NCBI GenBank assembly: GCA_017303905.1
Contig: JAFLBH010000001.1
Location: 1,527,809 to 1,591,808 of the forward strand
Direction: 5' to 3'
DNA: 64,000 bases
Source of the DNA: Bacteroidota bacterium
GTDB lineage: Bacteria > Bacteroidota > Bacteroidia > B-17B0 > Aurantibacillaceae
Shown here: piece by piece, positions 53,045-62,057 of the stretch
Layout: each line of letters begins with the position of its first letter
Position numbering within the stretch: position 1 is the stretch's first letter
Program-made: the position numbers and the translations under genes
The notes under the pieces: generated by a model
The model's database searches: none
What the model was told of the DNA's origin: nothing
Seen by the model: the letters and a program-made list of their open reading frames with translations, nothing else

Positions 53045-53061
53045 ATAACCCCGTATATTTG
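53030..53061 (+). promoter_or_regulatory. Ferredoxin promoter
   Basis: TTG (53030-53032), 21 bases, then TATATTTG (53054-53061), a perfect -7 box 31 bases upstream of the ATG at 53093. It overlaps the start of the divergent reductase gene. Confidence 0.55.
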
Positions 53062-53092
53062 CAACTTAAATTTAAATGCAAAACTAGTTAAA

Positions 53093-53443
53093 ATGGCTAT
53101 TAAAATTACAGATGAGTGTATTAATTGCGGCGCCTGTGAACCTGAATGTCCAAATAATGCTATCTATGAGGGGGGCGCTGAGTGGCGTTTTTCTGATGGA
53201 ACGAGCTTAAAAGGGATGTTTAAAGGAAAAAACTCAGGATTGGAAGTTGATGCTGAAAGTCCGCAAACGCCTGGTTCTATGGATGTATATTTTATTGTTA
53301 CCGATAAATGTACAGAGTGTGTTGGTTTCCACGACGAACCACAATGCGCGGCTGTTTGTCCGGTTGATTGCTGTATTAAGGATGGAGATAATGTGGAGCA
53401 AGAAGCTGAATTATTAGAAAAGAAAGCCTCTTTGCACTTATAA
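53093..53443 (+). CDS. 2x[4Fe-4S] ferredoxin
   Basis: 116 residues. The first cluster is bound by CINCGACEPECP (Cys9, 12, 15, 19). The second has CTECVGFHDEPQCAAVCP, with an eight-residue insertion between the second and third cysteines, typical of the long-loop Alvin-type ferredoxins. A soluble low-potential electron carrier. The ATG at 53093 is chosen because earlier in-frame starts overlap the divergent gene. Divergent from an acyl-CoA reductase. Confidence 0.93.
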   Translation: MAIKITDECINCGACEPECPNNAIYEGGAEWRFSDGTSLKGMFKGKNSGLEVDAESPQTPGSMDVYFIVTDKCTECVGFHDEPQCAAVCPVDCCIKDGDNVEQEAELLEKKASLHL

Positions 53444-53464
53444 TTAATTGTGTTTCCTCACACT

Positions 53465-53498
53465 AAAAGCCGTCTAAATCAGACGGCTTTTGTTTTTT
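53465..53498. terminator. Bidirectional terminator overlapping the 2OG-Fe oxygenase stop
   Basis: Perfect stem AAAAGCCGTCT / AGACGGCTTTT (53465-53475 and 53481-53491), T-rich on both strands. The minus-strand gene's TAG (53474-53476) lies within it, so its last codons form one arm. Confidence 0.85.
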
Positions 53499-54076
53499 AT
53501 CCAACCCGTTAAACTATAACGATTGGCTTTGCTCAAGAGTACCTCATGTTCCATTTCGCTTTCAAATACGAGAAGTCGGCCACCTAAGGGCTCAATGGTG
53601 AATGAAGAGTTATCGTCTTTATAAAGTATTAATTCGCCGCCGTCTTCTTGTTTCCAATTTTGGTTAAGATAAAGTAACACGGTTATTTTTCGGGCGTCAT
53701 CACTTTTAAAGGCATCTCTGTGTTTTTTGTAAAAGCTTCCCGGAGGATACAAAGCCAAATGAAATTCATGCTCCTTTAATCCTAAATAAAAACGGCGATT
53801 AAGCGCTTGAGTTAATTCAGGCATAAAATGGAAGAATAAGGATTGTAACTCGGTATCATTTTCGCCCACCCAATAAATAAAATCACTACGTATGTCTGTG
53901 TTTGTTAAGTGTTCAGCGTTTTTTCCGATGCCGGCTTGTTTCAATTGTTTATTTTCAGAAAGTAAATTTATTTTCCGAACTAATGTTGCGATTTCATTCG
54001 CGGAAATAAAGTTATCTATCACGCAATAGCGTTGTTCGTAAACATCATTAACAATTTTTTCAATTGCAGTTTTCAA
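53474..54076 (-). CDS. 2-oxoglutarate/Fe(II)-dependent oxygenase (prolyl-4-hydroxylase-like)
   Basis: 200 residues, P4H/EGL-9 type double-stranded beta helix. The Fe ligands H-x-D...H are in YKKHRDAFKSDDARKI and FESEMEHEVLLS, with the 2-oxoglutarate-binding Arg in NRYSLTGWIKN. The substrate could be a prolyl residue or other side chain. It converges on the ferredoxin gene with a shared terminator. Confidence 0.88.
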   Translation of the reverse strand: MKTAIEKIVNDVYEQRYCVIDNFISANEIATLVRKINLLSENKQLKQAGIGKNAEHLTNTDIRSDFIYWVGENDTELQSLFFHFMPELTQALNRRFYLGLKEHEFHLALYPPGSFYKKHRDAFKSDDARKITVLLYLNQNWKQEDGGELILYKDDNSSFTIEPLGGRLLVFESEMEHEVLLSKANRYSLTGWIKNKSRLI

Positions 54077-54093
54077 AATATAAATTAATTTTG
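54064..54093 (+). promoter_or_regulatory. Promoter of the cytochrome lipoprotein gene
   Basis: TTG (54064-54066), 19-base spacer, TAATTTTG (54086-54093), then 16 bases to the ATG at 54110. It is the best full match to the Bacteroidota consensus in the window. It overlaps the 5' end of the divergent oxygenase gene. Confidence 0.7.
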
Positions 54094-54109
54094 GCGAAAA
54101 TTAGAAAGT

Positions 54110-54472
54110 ATGAAATTACAAATATTTACCGTTGCATCTATAGTCGTCTTCATGGCGTCCTCTTGTGGTTCATCAAAGAAAGCCGGTTCCAGTGCCGAAG
54201 CTTCTTTAACGCCCGGCGATGCTGAGGTGAAAGCAATACAGGGTAAATACGCTGATGTAACATTGCAAACTCTGAATGAAGGTTATGCTGTTTATTCAGG
54301 ACCATGCACCAAGTGTCACGGACAAAAAAATATTTTTTCGCGTACGGAGCAAGAGTGGGAGAAAGCGATTAACCGTATGGCACCAAAGGCAAAAATAACC
54401 GATGTACAGAAGGACGCATTATGGAAATATGTTTTAGCGATGAAAGCTGCCCGCCCAAATCAAACTAAATAA
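54110..54472 (+). CDS. Monohaem c-type cytochrome lipoprotein
   Basis: 120 residues. Lipobox near VFMASSC (Cys19) and a single CxxCH haem motif (CTKCH, 66-70), with a possible distal ligand Met in NRMAPKAKITDVQKD. Likely anchored to the inner or outer membrane on the periplasmic side; electron partner unknown. Its own promoter and short length suggest a stand-alone gene. Confidence 0.83.
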   Translation: MKLQIFTVASIVVFMASSCGSSKKAGSSAEASLTPGDAEVKAIQGKYADVTLQTLNEGYAVYSGPCTKCHGQKNIFSRTEQEWEKAINRMAPKAKITDVQKDALWKYVLAMKAARPNQTK

Positions 54473-54528
54473 AAGGTCAATTATAAAGAAACAGAAGTGC
54501 GGGCTTTATATTGGCCCGCATTTTTTTT

Positions 54529-55860
54529 ATGAAAACGTTAAATAAAAGACAACATATAAAAGAAACAATTCTCCTCTCGTTGCCATTAATAGCAACGCAG
54601 ATAGGTCATGTATTTACCGGAATGGTAGATAATTATTTTTTAGGGCAGATTGGAAAAACAGAACAAGCAGCAGGTATTTCAGCGAATGGAATATTTGTTT
54701 TGTTACTGGTGTTTATGATTGGAATGAGTTACGCTTCAACACCTTTGGTATCCTCGGCCCATGTAAATGATGATGTTAAAGAAAAAGCCTCATTATTTAA
54801 AAACTCCATGTTTTTAAATACCGGTGTTGCAATAATCGCATTCATCATTTTGTTTTTTATGAGTCCCTTGATGGATTATATGCAGCAGCCTGCCGATGTA
54901 GTTGAGTTATCAAAACCATTTTTTAATGTGTTGATTTTTTCTATGATTCCTATATCGTTTTTCTTTACCTGTAAACAGTACACCGAAGGATTAAGTAATA
55001 CACGCGCTGCCATGTATATTAGCATAACAGGCAATTTGCTTAATATTGTTTTGAACTATGCCTTAATATATGGGAAATGGGGTTTGCCTGAAATGGGTTA
55101 CATGGGTTCCGCCTGGGCGACTTTCATAGCCAGATGTTTCATGGGAGCTTCTTTTGTTTGGTATATTTTTAAGAATAAAAGAACAAGAGAAATTGTTCCG
55201 CAGTTAAAAAAGGTAAAGATAAATTTAACGGCCATTAAGCCAATTTGGAAAATAGGAATCAATTCAGCATTTCAGTTTACATTTGAAGTAGCTGCTTTTG
55301 TGGTGGCCTTATTTATGGCAGGTAAGTTTGGAAAAGAAGCTATAGACGCGCATGGTATTGCAATTACAATAGCTTCCGGTACTTATATGTTTGCAAGCGG
55401 ACTCAGCAGTGCGGCCACTATTAGGGTAAGTAACTTTGCCGCGGAGAAAAATAAAAATGAAACCAGGCGTGCGGGAAATATTGCGGTAATGTTAGTGTTA
55501 ATTTGCATGGGTTTTTTCGCAATCGTGTTCGCTTTACTGAGTGATGTACTCCCTAAGATTTTTACAGCCGACGCAGAGATTTTAAAAGTAACCTCGAGTT
55601 TGTTGATTATAGCGGCCTTCTTTCAATTGTTCGATGGATTGCAAGTTACCTCAATTGGAATTTTACGCGGCATTGAAGATGTGAAGTTCCCGACCTACAT
55701 TACTTTAATAGGCTATTGGGTTTTGGCCTTACCTCTCGCGTACTTGTTAGGATTTACCTATAAAATGGAGGTAATAGGAATTTGGTGGGCGCTTACCTTC
55801 AGTTTAGTATTTGTTGGTATTGCGTTGTATTGGCGCTTTTGGCACCTCATGAAAAAATAA
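54529..55860 (+). CDS. MATE-family efflux transporter
   Basis: 443 residues from the ATG at 54529, 12 transmembrane helices in two halves: ILLSLPLIATQIGHVFTGMVDNYFLGQ and IGINSAFQFTFEVAAFVVAL. The MATE family exports drugs or other cations with Na+ or H+. Substrate not predictable. Convergent with the MsbA-like gene, 15 bases apart. Confidence 0.92.
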   Translation: MKTLNKRQHIKETILLSLPLIATQIGHVFTGMVDNYFLGQIGKTEQAAGISANGIFVLLLVFMIGMSYASTPLVSSAHVNDDVKEKASLFKNSMFLNTGVAIIAFIILFFMSPLMDYMQQPADVVELSKPFFNVLIFSMIPISFFFTCKQYTEGLSNTRAAMYISITGNLLNIVLNYALIYGKWGLPEMGYMGSAWATFIARCFMGASFVWYIFKNKRTREIVPQLKKVKINLTAIKPIWKIGINSAFQFTFEVAAFVVALFMAGKFGKEAIDAHGIAITIASGTYMFASGLSSAATIRVSNFAAEKNKNETRRAGNIAVMLVLICMGFFAIVFALLSDVLPKIFTADAEILKVTSSLLIIAAFFQLFDGLQVTSIGILRGIEDVKFPTYITLIGYWVLALPLAYLLGFTYKMEVIGIWWALTFSLVFVGIALYWRFWHLMKK

Positions 55861-55875
55861 AAAAATAAGATTGAA

Positions 55876-57723
55876 TTACTTAAAGCTCTGCATGTCGCAG
55901 AGTTTTTTGTATATGCCATTTTGCGCGATGAGCTGAGTATGTGTGCCGCGCTCGGCAATTTGTCCTTGTTGCATCACGATGATTTCATCAGCGTTAGCAA
56001 TTGTACTTAAACGATGCGCAATTACAATACTGGTTCTGTTTTGCATAAGGTTCGACAAGGCATCTTGTACCAATTTTTCGCTTTCAGTATCTAATGCTGA
56101 AGTGGCTTCATCTAAGATTAATATCGGGGGATTTTTTAAAACCGCTCTCGCAATACTTATACGCTGACGTTGTCCACCACTTAATTTGCCTCCGCGGTCG
56201 CCAATATTAGTTTCATAGCCATCCGGCATTGCAACAATAAAATCATGCGCATTAGCTATTTTAGCAGCATTAATAACGTCTTCTTTAGTTGCATTAGGAA
56301 TACCAAAAGCAATGTTGTTAAAGACAGTATCATTAAATAAAATACTTTCCTGAGAAACCATTCCGATTTGCTCACGTAAATTTTTTATTCGAAGATCTTT
56401 TACATTGGTTCCGTCAATTAATAATTCACCCTCATCCACATCATAAAAGCGCGGAACCATATCGGCTAATGTTGTTTTTCCGCTTCCGCTTTGCCCGACT
56501 AATGCAATTGTTTTTCCTTTTGGTATGCTGAGGTTAATGTTTCTAAGAACATAACCGGCATCCCCTTTATGGTAGGCAAAAGAAACATTTTTAAATTCAA
56601 CACCGGTATTAAATGACGGAATAGTTTTCGCGTCTTTTTTCTCGGTGATGTTTATTTCAGCGTCTAAAATTTTATTGATACGTTCTTCCGAAGCAACACC
56701 TTTTTGAATATTGTTGTACGCCTGAGTAATTTGTTTGATAGGAGGAACGATTTGAGAAGCAACAGCAAAATAACCAATGAAAGCAGCGGCGCTTAAAGTG
56801 CCATCACCACTCAACACCATTTTACCGCCAATAAACATTATAAGCATAAGAATACAAACCACAACCGATTCACTGATAGGCGAGGTAAGGTCTGTTTTAC
56901 GGTATACTTTCACCGATTGATTGTAATAGTCGTTGTTCATTTTTTGAAAACGCGAATTCACAAAATTCTCTCCTGTAAAAGCTTTAATTATTTTTAATCC
57001 GCCAAGTGTTTCTTCCATGATGGAAAAAAGATGACCAAGTAATTCCTTACTTTTTTGCGCATTTCTTTTTAAGCTTTTCCCAATGATTGCCACTACAATT
57101 CCTGCTACAGGTAAAAAAAGTAACACATAAAGTGTTAAGTATCCGCTAATGGAGATGAGCATAATCAATGAGAAAATAATCACAATAGGTTCACGGAAAA
57201 TCAATTCAAGAGTCTGCATGATACTCCATTCAATTTCCTGAACATCGCTAGTCATACGGCTAATTATATCTCCTTTACGTTCATTACTATAATAGGAAAG
57301 TGGAAGATCTAACGATTTAGAAAATATTTTGTTTCTTAAATCCCTCACAACACCATTTCTTATTGGGGCTAAAAAATACATAGCCATATAGCGTGAGAAG
57401 TTTTTAATGACAGTCATAATTATTACCGCGGTACATATGAATGTTAAGGCGTAAACTTTACCGTACGTTACAATGTAAAATGCCATGGTAAAATCAAAGT
57501 ATCCCATAAAATAATCAATCGAAAGTGAAAAATGCGGGATACCTTTGGATAAAATACTAACGTATTCTGAGCTTCCTTTTTCGAACAGCAATTTTAAAAA
57601 CGGAATAACAAGCGCAATGGAAAATACGCTCAATACAGATTGAATTATATTGAAAAATATATTCAGAAAGGCGTAGCGCCAATATCCGTTAATGTATTTT
57701 AGTGCCGAAAAAAGCCTAAGCAT
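55876..57723 (-). CDS. ABC exporter (MsbA-like, fused membrane and ATPase domains)
   Basis: 615 residues. N-terminal type I exporter domain with six transmembrane helices (about 1-340), then the ATPase (about 365-600): Walker A GQSGSGKTTL, Q-loop GMVSQESILFN, signature KLSGGQRQRISIARAVL, Walker B LILDEATSALD, H-loop IAHRLSTI. Likely lipid-A/lipid flippase or drug exporter. Divergent from rbfA. Confidence 0.93.
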   Translation of the reverse strand: MLRLFSALKYINGYWRYAFLNIFFNIIQSVLSVFSIALVIPFLKLLFEKGSSEYVSILSKGIPHFSLSIDYFMGYFDFTMAFYIVTYGKVYALTFICTAVIIMTVIKNFSRYMAMYFLAPIRNGVVRDLRNKIFSKSLDLPLSYYSNERKGDIISRMTSDVQEIEWSIMQTLELIFREPIVIIFSLIMLISISGYLTLYVLLFLPVAGIVVAIIGKSLKRNAQKSKELLGHLFSIMEETLGGLKIIKAFTGENFVNSRFQKMNNDYYNQSVKVYRKTDLTSPISESVVVCILMLIMFIGGKMVLSGDGTLSAAAFIGYFAVASQIVPPIKQITQAYNNIQKGVASEERINKILDAEINITEKKDAKTIPSFNTGVEFKNVSFAYHKGDAGYVLRNINLSIPKGKTIALVGQSGSGKTTLADMVPRFYDVDEGELLIDGTNVKDLRIKNLREQIGMVSQESILFNDTVFNNIAFGIPNATKEDVINAAKIANAHDFIVAMPDGYETNIGDRGGKLSGGQRQRISIARAVLKNPPILILDEATSALDTESEKLVQDALSNLMQNRTSIVIAHRLSTIANADEIIVMQQGQIAERGTHTQLIAQNGIYKKLCDMQSFK

Positions 57724-57801
57724 ATTGCGTTAACGAAGATAGCAACAAATTATTACAAGCTTCCGGTTAAATTTCCCTAAAATCTCACTACCTTTATAAG
57801 C

Positions 57802-58140
57802 ATGGAAAGTGTTAGGCAACAAAAGGTAAATAAACTGCTTCAAAAGGAGCTGGCAGAAATTTTCAGAAGTGAAGCCCGTGCCATGTTTGGCGGCGCGTTT
57901 ATTACTGTTACCGTCGTACGTGTAAGTCCGGATTTAGGTACTGCAAAAGTATATCTTAGCATCATGGCAACGAAGGATAAAGCTGCCATATTTAAGTTGG
58001 TGAATGAACAGAACTATCTTATCCGTAAACGCCTAGGTATGATTATCGGGAAGCAATTAAGGGTAGTTCCGGAATTACAGTTTTTCCTCGACGATTCACT
58101 GGACTATGCCATGAAGATTGAAGAATTATTAAAAAAATAA
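57802..58140 (+). CDS. rbfA: 30S ribosome-binding factor A
   Basis: 112 residues, KH-like fold: VRQQKVNKLLQKELAEIF, VRVSPDLGTAKVYLSIM and LRVVPELQFFLDDSLDYAMKIEELL. It helps mature the 16S 5' end and cold-adaptive ribosome assembly. TACCTTTA (57789-57796) is a near -7 box 5 bases before the ATG. Its TAA is immediately followed, in the same frame, by the permease coding region. Confidence 0.94.
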   Translation: MESVRQQKVNKLLQKELAEIFRSEARAMFGGAFITVTVVRVSPDLGTAKVYLSIMATKDKAAIFKLVNEQNYLIRKRLGMIIGKQLRVVPELQFFLDDSLDYAMKIEELLKK

Positions 58141-59367
58141 ATTCTGAATTTATCATTTCAAATAGCAAAGAGGTATCTTATTTCCAAGAAATCCAACAAT
58201 GCCATTAATATCATCAGTTGGATAAGTATCATTGCTATTGCCTTTACTACTGCAGCTCTTGTTATTATTCTTTCAGCCATGAACGGACTTACCGGCGTGG
58301 TGGCAGATTTATACAATGCGATAGAACCGGATATTAAAGTAATGCCGGTGAAGGGTAAATTTTTCAGTTACAGTGATGCGCTTGTTGGTAAGATTAAGGA
58401 AATTGAAGGCGTAGATAAAGTATCAATATGTTTAAGTGACAATGCGCTTATCAAAGCAAACGACAAACAGGCTATAGTAACGGTTAAAGGCGTAGATGAA
58501 AATTTTATTGATGTAACGCGGTTTGATTCTGTGATTAAGGAGGGAAGTTATGTTCTCAAAAACAAAGAAACCTATTTTGCGATTTTCGGGCGAGGAGTTG
58601 CCAATCAGTTACAGATAAACATAAACAACCTCATCGAACAAATTAGTATATATAGTCCTAAGCGAGGAGGGACAGAAAGTATTAATCCGGATGATAATTT
58701 CAATCAGAAATTTGTTTTCCCTTCAGGCACCTTTTCGTTGAACGATGATTTCGATTTTAAATATATCATAACGGATATTCAATTAGCGCGTCAATTATTT
58801 GATTGCCCGAATGAGGCTTCTTCCATCGAGATAAGTACATTATCGGGTGGCGATGCTGATGAAATACAAGAAAAGATATCCGAATTAATGGGACCAGGCT
58901 TTGCAGTAAAAAACCGTTATCAGTTAAACGATGTTTTATTTAAAACTCTGGAGACCGAAAAACTCTGGACCTTCATCATATTGGCGTTTATTTTGATTAT
59001 AGCCACCTTTAACATCATTGGGGCGCTTACGATGCTTATTATTGAGAAAAAGAAGGATATAAAGACTTTATACTATTTGGGTGCCGATAATAAACTGATT
59101 AGGAACATTTTTATGGGAGAAGGTTTTTTAATAACGGCTATTGGCGCCTCAATCGGACTTGTTTTGGGCTTGGCTGTTTGTTTACTTCAGATTCAATATC
59201 ATTTTGTGACCTTCGACGATCAGTATGTTATTCCGTATTACCCGATAGATATGCAATTAAAGGACTTTATCTGGATTATTGGTCTTATTATGCTGATAGG
59301 CTTCTTTGCAGCGCTTTATCCGGTACGTGTGTTTACGCATAACGACTTTGTGCATGGTAATGATTAA
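58141..59367 (+). CDS. LolC/LolE-like ABC transporter permease (non-canonical start)
   Basis: About 408 residues. FtsX/LolE-type permease: N-terminal transmembrane helix (IISWISIIAIAFTTAALVII), a large periplasmic domain (about 75-265), then three C-terminal helices (LWTFIILAFILIIATFNIIGAL and two more). The first ATG (58279) would remove TM1. Upstream, in frame with rbfA and directly after its TAA, lies ATT CTG AAT..., encoding LNLSFQIAKRYLISKKSNNA, which matches the usual N-terminus of this family. So the start is the CTG at 58144 or the ATT at 58141. Lipoprotein release is the likely role; the matching LolD ATPase is not adjacent. Confidence 0.82.
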   Translation: MLNLSFQIAKRYLISKKSNNAINIISWISIIAIAFTTAALVIILSAMNGLTGVVADLYNAIEPDIKVMPVKGKFFSYSDALVGKIKEIEGVDKVSICLSDNALIKANDKQAIVTVKGVDENFIDVTRFDSVIKEGSYVLKNKETYFAIFGRGVANQLQININNLIEQISIYSPKRGGTESINPDDNFNQKFVFPSGTFSLNDDFDFKYIITDIQLARQLFDCPNEASSIEISTLSGGDADEIQEKISELMGPGFAVKNRYQLNDVLFKTLETEKLWTFIILAFILIIATFNIIGALTMLIIEKKKDIKTLYYLGADNKLIRNIFMGEGFLITAIGASIGLVLGLAVCLLQIQYHFVTFDDQYVIPYYPIDMQLKDFIWIIGLIMLIGFFAALYPVRVFTHNDFVHGND

Positions 59368-59518
59368 GTCGTTTGTTTTGAGGGTAGGTGGTAAGTTTAC
59401 TGTTCCTTACGACAGTACATGGGGTGTTTCAAAAACCTGGCAAATAATTTTAATCAGCGTGTTATTGTTACTTATACTAAGAGTTTGGTGGGGATGGAAC
59501 AAAAACAAAAGGAAATAA
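59360..59518 (+). CDS. Small one-helix membrane protein (possible gene)
   Basis: 52 residues beginning at the ATG that overlaps the permease stop (ATGATTAA). It has one transmembrane helix (WQIILISVLLLLILRVWW) and a basic C-terminus (WNKNKRK). Not recognised. The coupling and hydrophobic helix make it plausible as a small accessory protein, but it could be chance. Confidence 0.4.
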   Translation: MIKSFVLRVGGKFTVPYDSTWGVSKTWQIILISVLLLLILRVWWGWNKNKRK

Positions 59519-59550
59519 AAAACCCCGGATTTACCGAGGTTTGTTTTTTT
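59518..59550. terminator. Bidirectional terminator after dnaA and the permease operon
   Basis: Imperfect stem AACCCCGG / CCGAGGTT around 59521-59541, with T-rich runs on both sides. Confidence 0.75.
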
Positions 59551-60985
59551 AGTTGCTAATGCTGATTTTCTTTTCTAATTCTTCGATATAAGCTTTAAAG
59601 CGTTTATCGGTGTCCATTAGGTTGTTTACCGTACGGCAAGCATGTAAAACTGTAGCGTGGTCTTTACCACCGCAATGCATACCAATGGTAGCTAAAGAAG
59701 ATTTAGTCATATTCTTAGCGAAATACATGGCAATCTGACGAGCCTGAACTACTTCACGCTTACGTGTTTTAGATTTCATGGTATCGATAGCTAAGTCGAA
59801 ATAGTCGCAAACCACTTTTTGGATGTAATCGATAGAAACTTCGCGAGCAGTACTCTTCACGAACTTATCAATCATATTCTTAGCTAACTCTAAAGTGATT
59901 GTTTTCTTATTTAAAGAAGACTGAGCCAATAAAGAGATTAATGCACCTTCTAATTCGCGAACGTTAGATGTAATGCTGTATGCTAAGTATTCGATTACTT
60001 CTTTTGGTAGTTGAATTCCTTCGTTGTAAATTTTCTTTTCAAGAATAGCGATACGGGTTTCTAATCCCGGAGCTTGTAAATCGGCACTTAATCCCCACTT
60101 GAAGCGGCTTAATAAGCGTTGCTCGATTCCTTGAATATCAACCGGTGCGCGATCAGCAGTTAAGATAACCTGCTTGCCTAATTGATGTAAATGATTAAAG
60201 ATATGGAAGAACACATCTTGTGTTTTGTCTTTTCCTGCGAAATATTGTACATCGTCAATAATCAATACATCAATCATTTGATAAAAATGAATGAAATCGT
60301 TTTGGTTATTGTTACGAATAGATTCAATGAATTGAGTAATGAATTTTTCCGACTGTACATAAAGAACAGTTTTATTAGGGAAGTTTTTCTTTACTTCAAT
60401 ACCAATTGCTTGTGCTAAGTGAGTTTTTCCTAAACCAACACCACCATATATTAATAATGGGTTGAAAGCGTTGCCTCCGGGTTTTTGCGCTACTGCATAA
60501 CCCGCGCTGCGAGCTAAACGGTTACAATCACCTTCTACGAAATTTTCAAAACTGTAGTTTGGATTTAATTGCGATTCAACTTGTACCTTTTTTAAACCCG
60601 GAATTACAAATGGATTTTTAATTGGGTTATTGCTAGTATCTATTGGCATAGATACAGAAGGGTTTTTTAAGTTGGTGCTGATGTTTGGTAATTTAAAAGT
60701 AATTGGTGTTTCGGTTTTCCCTGTGCCATTATCCATTACGATGTTATACTCTAAGCGTCCTTCCGCACCAAGTTCTTTACGAATAACTTTTTTAATTAAA
60801 GTGATGTAGTGCTCTTCGAGCCATTCGTAAAAAAATTGAGAAGGAACCTGAATGGTTAACGTCGTATCAGAAAGCTTAACGGGTTTAATTGGCTCGAACC
60901 ATGTTTTAAAATTCTGTGGGCTCACATTATCTTTTACAACTTCTAGACAATTGTTCCAAACCTGTTCTGCTGTCTTCTCCTTCAT
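59549..60985 (-). CDS. dnaA: Chromosomal replication initiator DnaA
   Basis: 478 residues from the ATG at 60985; a TTG two codons upstream is less likely. Domain I (about 1-80), variable linker, AAA+ core with Walker A GGVGLGKTHL (181-190) and Walker B LIIDDVQ (about 241-247), and domain IV with the DNA-binding signature GGKDHATVLHACRTV near 435-450. It opens the replication origin. No DnaA-box cluster was seen next to it, so oriC may lie elsewhere. Confidence 0.97.
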   Translation of the reverse strand: MKEKTAEQVWNNCLEVVKDNVSPQNFKTWFEPIKPVKLSDTTLTIQVPSQFFYEWLEEHYITLIKKVIRKELGAEGRLEYNIVMDNGTGKTETPITFKLPNISTNLKNPSVSMPIDTSNNPIKNPFVIPGLKKVQVESQLNPNYSFENFVEGDCNRLARSAGYAVAQKPGGNAFNPLLIYGGVGLGKTHLAQAIGIEVKKNFPNKTVLYVQSEKFITQFIESIRNNNQNDFIHFYQMIDVLIIDDVQYFAGKDKTQDVFFHIFNHLHQLGKQVILTADRAPVDIQGIEQRLLSRFKWGLSADLQAPGLETRIAILEKKIYNEGIQLPKEVIEYLAYSITSNVRELEGALISLLAQSSLNKKTITLELAKNMIDKFVKSTAREVSIDYIQKVVCDYFDLAIDTMKSKTRKREVVQARQIAMYFAKNMTKSSLATIGMHCGGKDHATVLHACRTVNNLMDTDKRFKAYIEELEKKISISN

Positions 60986-61042
60986 AGTCAAAATTAGTTT
61001 TTAATATTATGATGTTTATAGTAATTAACTCTTATTTGTTTG

Positions 61043-61072
61043 TAAATATACAGTCTTTATTTATTTACGCAA
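61043..61072 (-). promoter_or_regulatory. dnaA promoter
   Basis: Minus-strand TTG (61070-61072), 19 bases, TATATTTA (61043-61050), with 57 bases of leader to the ATG. Seven of eight bases fit the -7 consensus. Confidence 0.55.
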
Positions 61073-61124
61073 CAAAAAAGCCCAAAAAAAAATTTTAGAA
61101 AATTTTCTGAATTTTTTTGGTTAT

Positions 61125-62057
61125 TTAAATTTTTTGATTATTCGGGTTGTGAAACACTTTTTTATTCGTGTCAGAAAAAAATATTTCTATTTTTCCGAGC
61201 CAAATTCCGGCCCAACCAACTTGTGTAATTAAAACTTCTTTTCCCTCTGAATTTGTGAGTTTTACAGGCTCATCTAAAAATGTATGTGTGTGTCCGCCAA
61301 TTACTAAATCGATGTGTTTAGATTCTTGAGCTAATATGATATCGCTCACTTTTTTATTCTCGTATTTGTAACCTAAGTGACTGAGGCAAATCACATAATC
61401 ACAATGTAAATTGTTTTTTAAATGATGTGCTGTATTATTTGCACAATCCAAAGGATTATTATATTTTATACTGCCGAATAGTTTTTTTTCTACGAGTCCT
61501 TCTAGTTCAATACCCACGCCCAGCACTCCAATTTTTATTCCGTTCTTTTTGAAAATTTTATAAGGTAATATTTTTCCCGTTAATGCAGTATCGCTGAAAT
61601 TATAGTTGCAATTGATGAACGAAAAATTAGCATGGGGCATTTGTGTTACGATGTTTTCTACACCTAAATCAAAATCGTGATTTCCCAAAGTAACAGCATC
61701 ATATCCCATTTGTGACATCAGTTTATATTCCAGTTCTCCCTTATAAAAATTGAAATAAGGTGTACCCTGAAAAATATCACCGGCATCTAATAACAGAACG
61801 TTTTCGTTTTCTTTTCTTAATTGCTTTATAAATGCCGCTCGTCTGGAAAATCCGCCTTGGCCGCCATATTTCGGATCGTTGTCCGGAAAAGGTTCAATGC
61901 GACTGTGTTGATCGTTGGTATAAAGTATGACTAATTTTTTTACTTTTTCATCTCTTACAATTTCAGTGGCACCAACTGAAAATCCACTCAGCACGGCTGC
62001 GCTTCCCAAAAAATATTTCAGGAAATCCCTTCTATTTTGAAACTGTAATTCGCCCAT
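61125..62057 (-). CDS. 5'-nucleotidase-type metallophosphatase, N-terminal half as a separate Tat-exported protein
   Basis: 310 residues from the ATG at 62057, overlapping the upstream gene by 26 bases. Tat signal NRRDFLKYFLGSAAVLSG. Metallophosphatase motifs: ILYTNDQHSR, LLDAGDIFQGTPYFN, TLGNHDFDLG and IGGHTHTF, giving the two-metal site. In E. coli UshA this domain is joined to a C-terminal substrate domain; here that domain is the previous gene. The likely activity is hydrolysis of nucleotides or nucleotide sugars in the periplasm. Confidence 0.88.
   Translation of the reverse strand: MGELQFQNRRDFLKYFLGSAAVLSGFSVGATEIVRDEKVKKLVILYTNDQHSRIEPFPDNDPKYGGQGGFSRRAAFIKQLRKENENVLLLDAGDIFQGTPYFNFYKGELEYKLMSQMGYDAVTLGNHDFDLGVENIVTQMPHANFSFINCNYNFSDTALTGKILPYKIFKKNGIKIGVLGVGIELEGLVEKKLFGSIKYNNPLDCANNTAHHLKNNLHCDYVICLSHLGYKYENKKVSDIILAQESKHIDLVIGGHTHTFLDEPVKLTNSEGKEVLITQVGWAGIWLGKIEIFFSDTNKKVFHNPNNQKI

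Noticed and set aside
52940..53092. N-terminal extension of the ferredoxin
   Set aside because: It overlaps the divergent acyl-CoA reductase and its own promoter; the domain begins at MAIKITDE at 53093.
60986..61124. Chromosomal origin next to dnaA
   Set aside because: The dnaA upstream region is short (139 bases) and no cluster of TTATCCACA-like boxes was seen.
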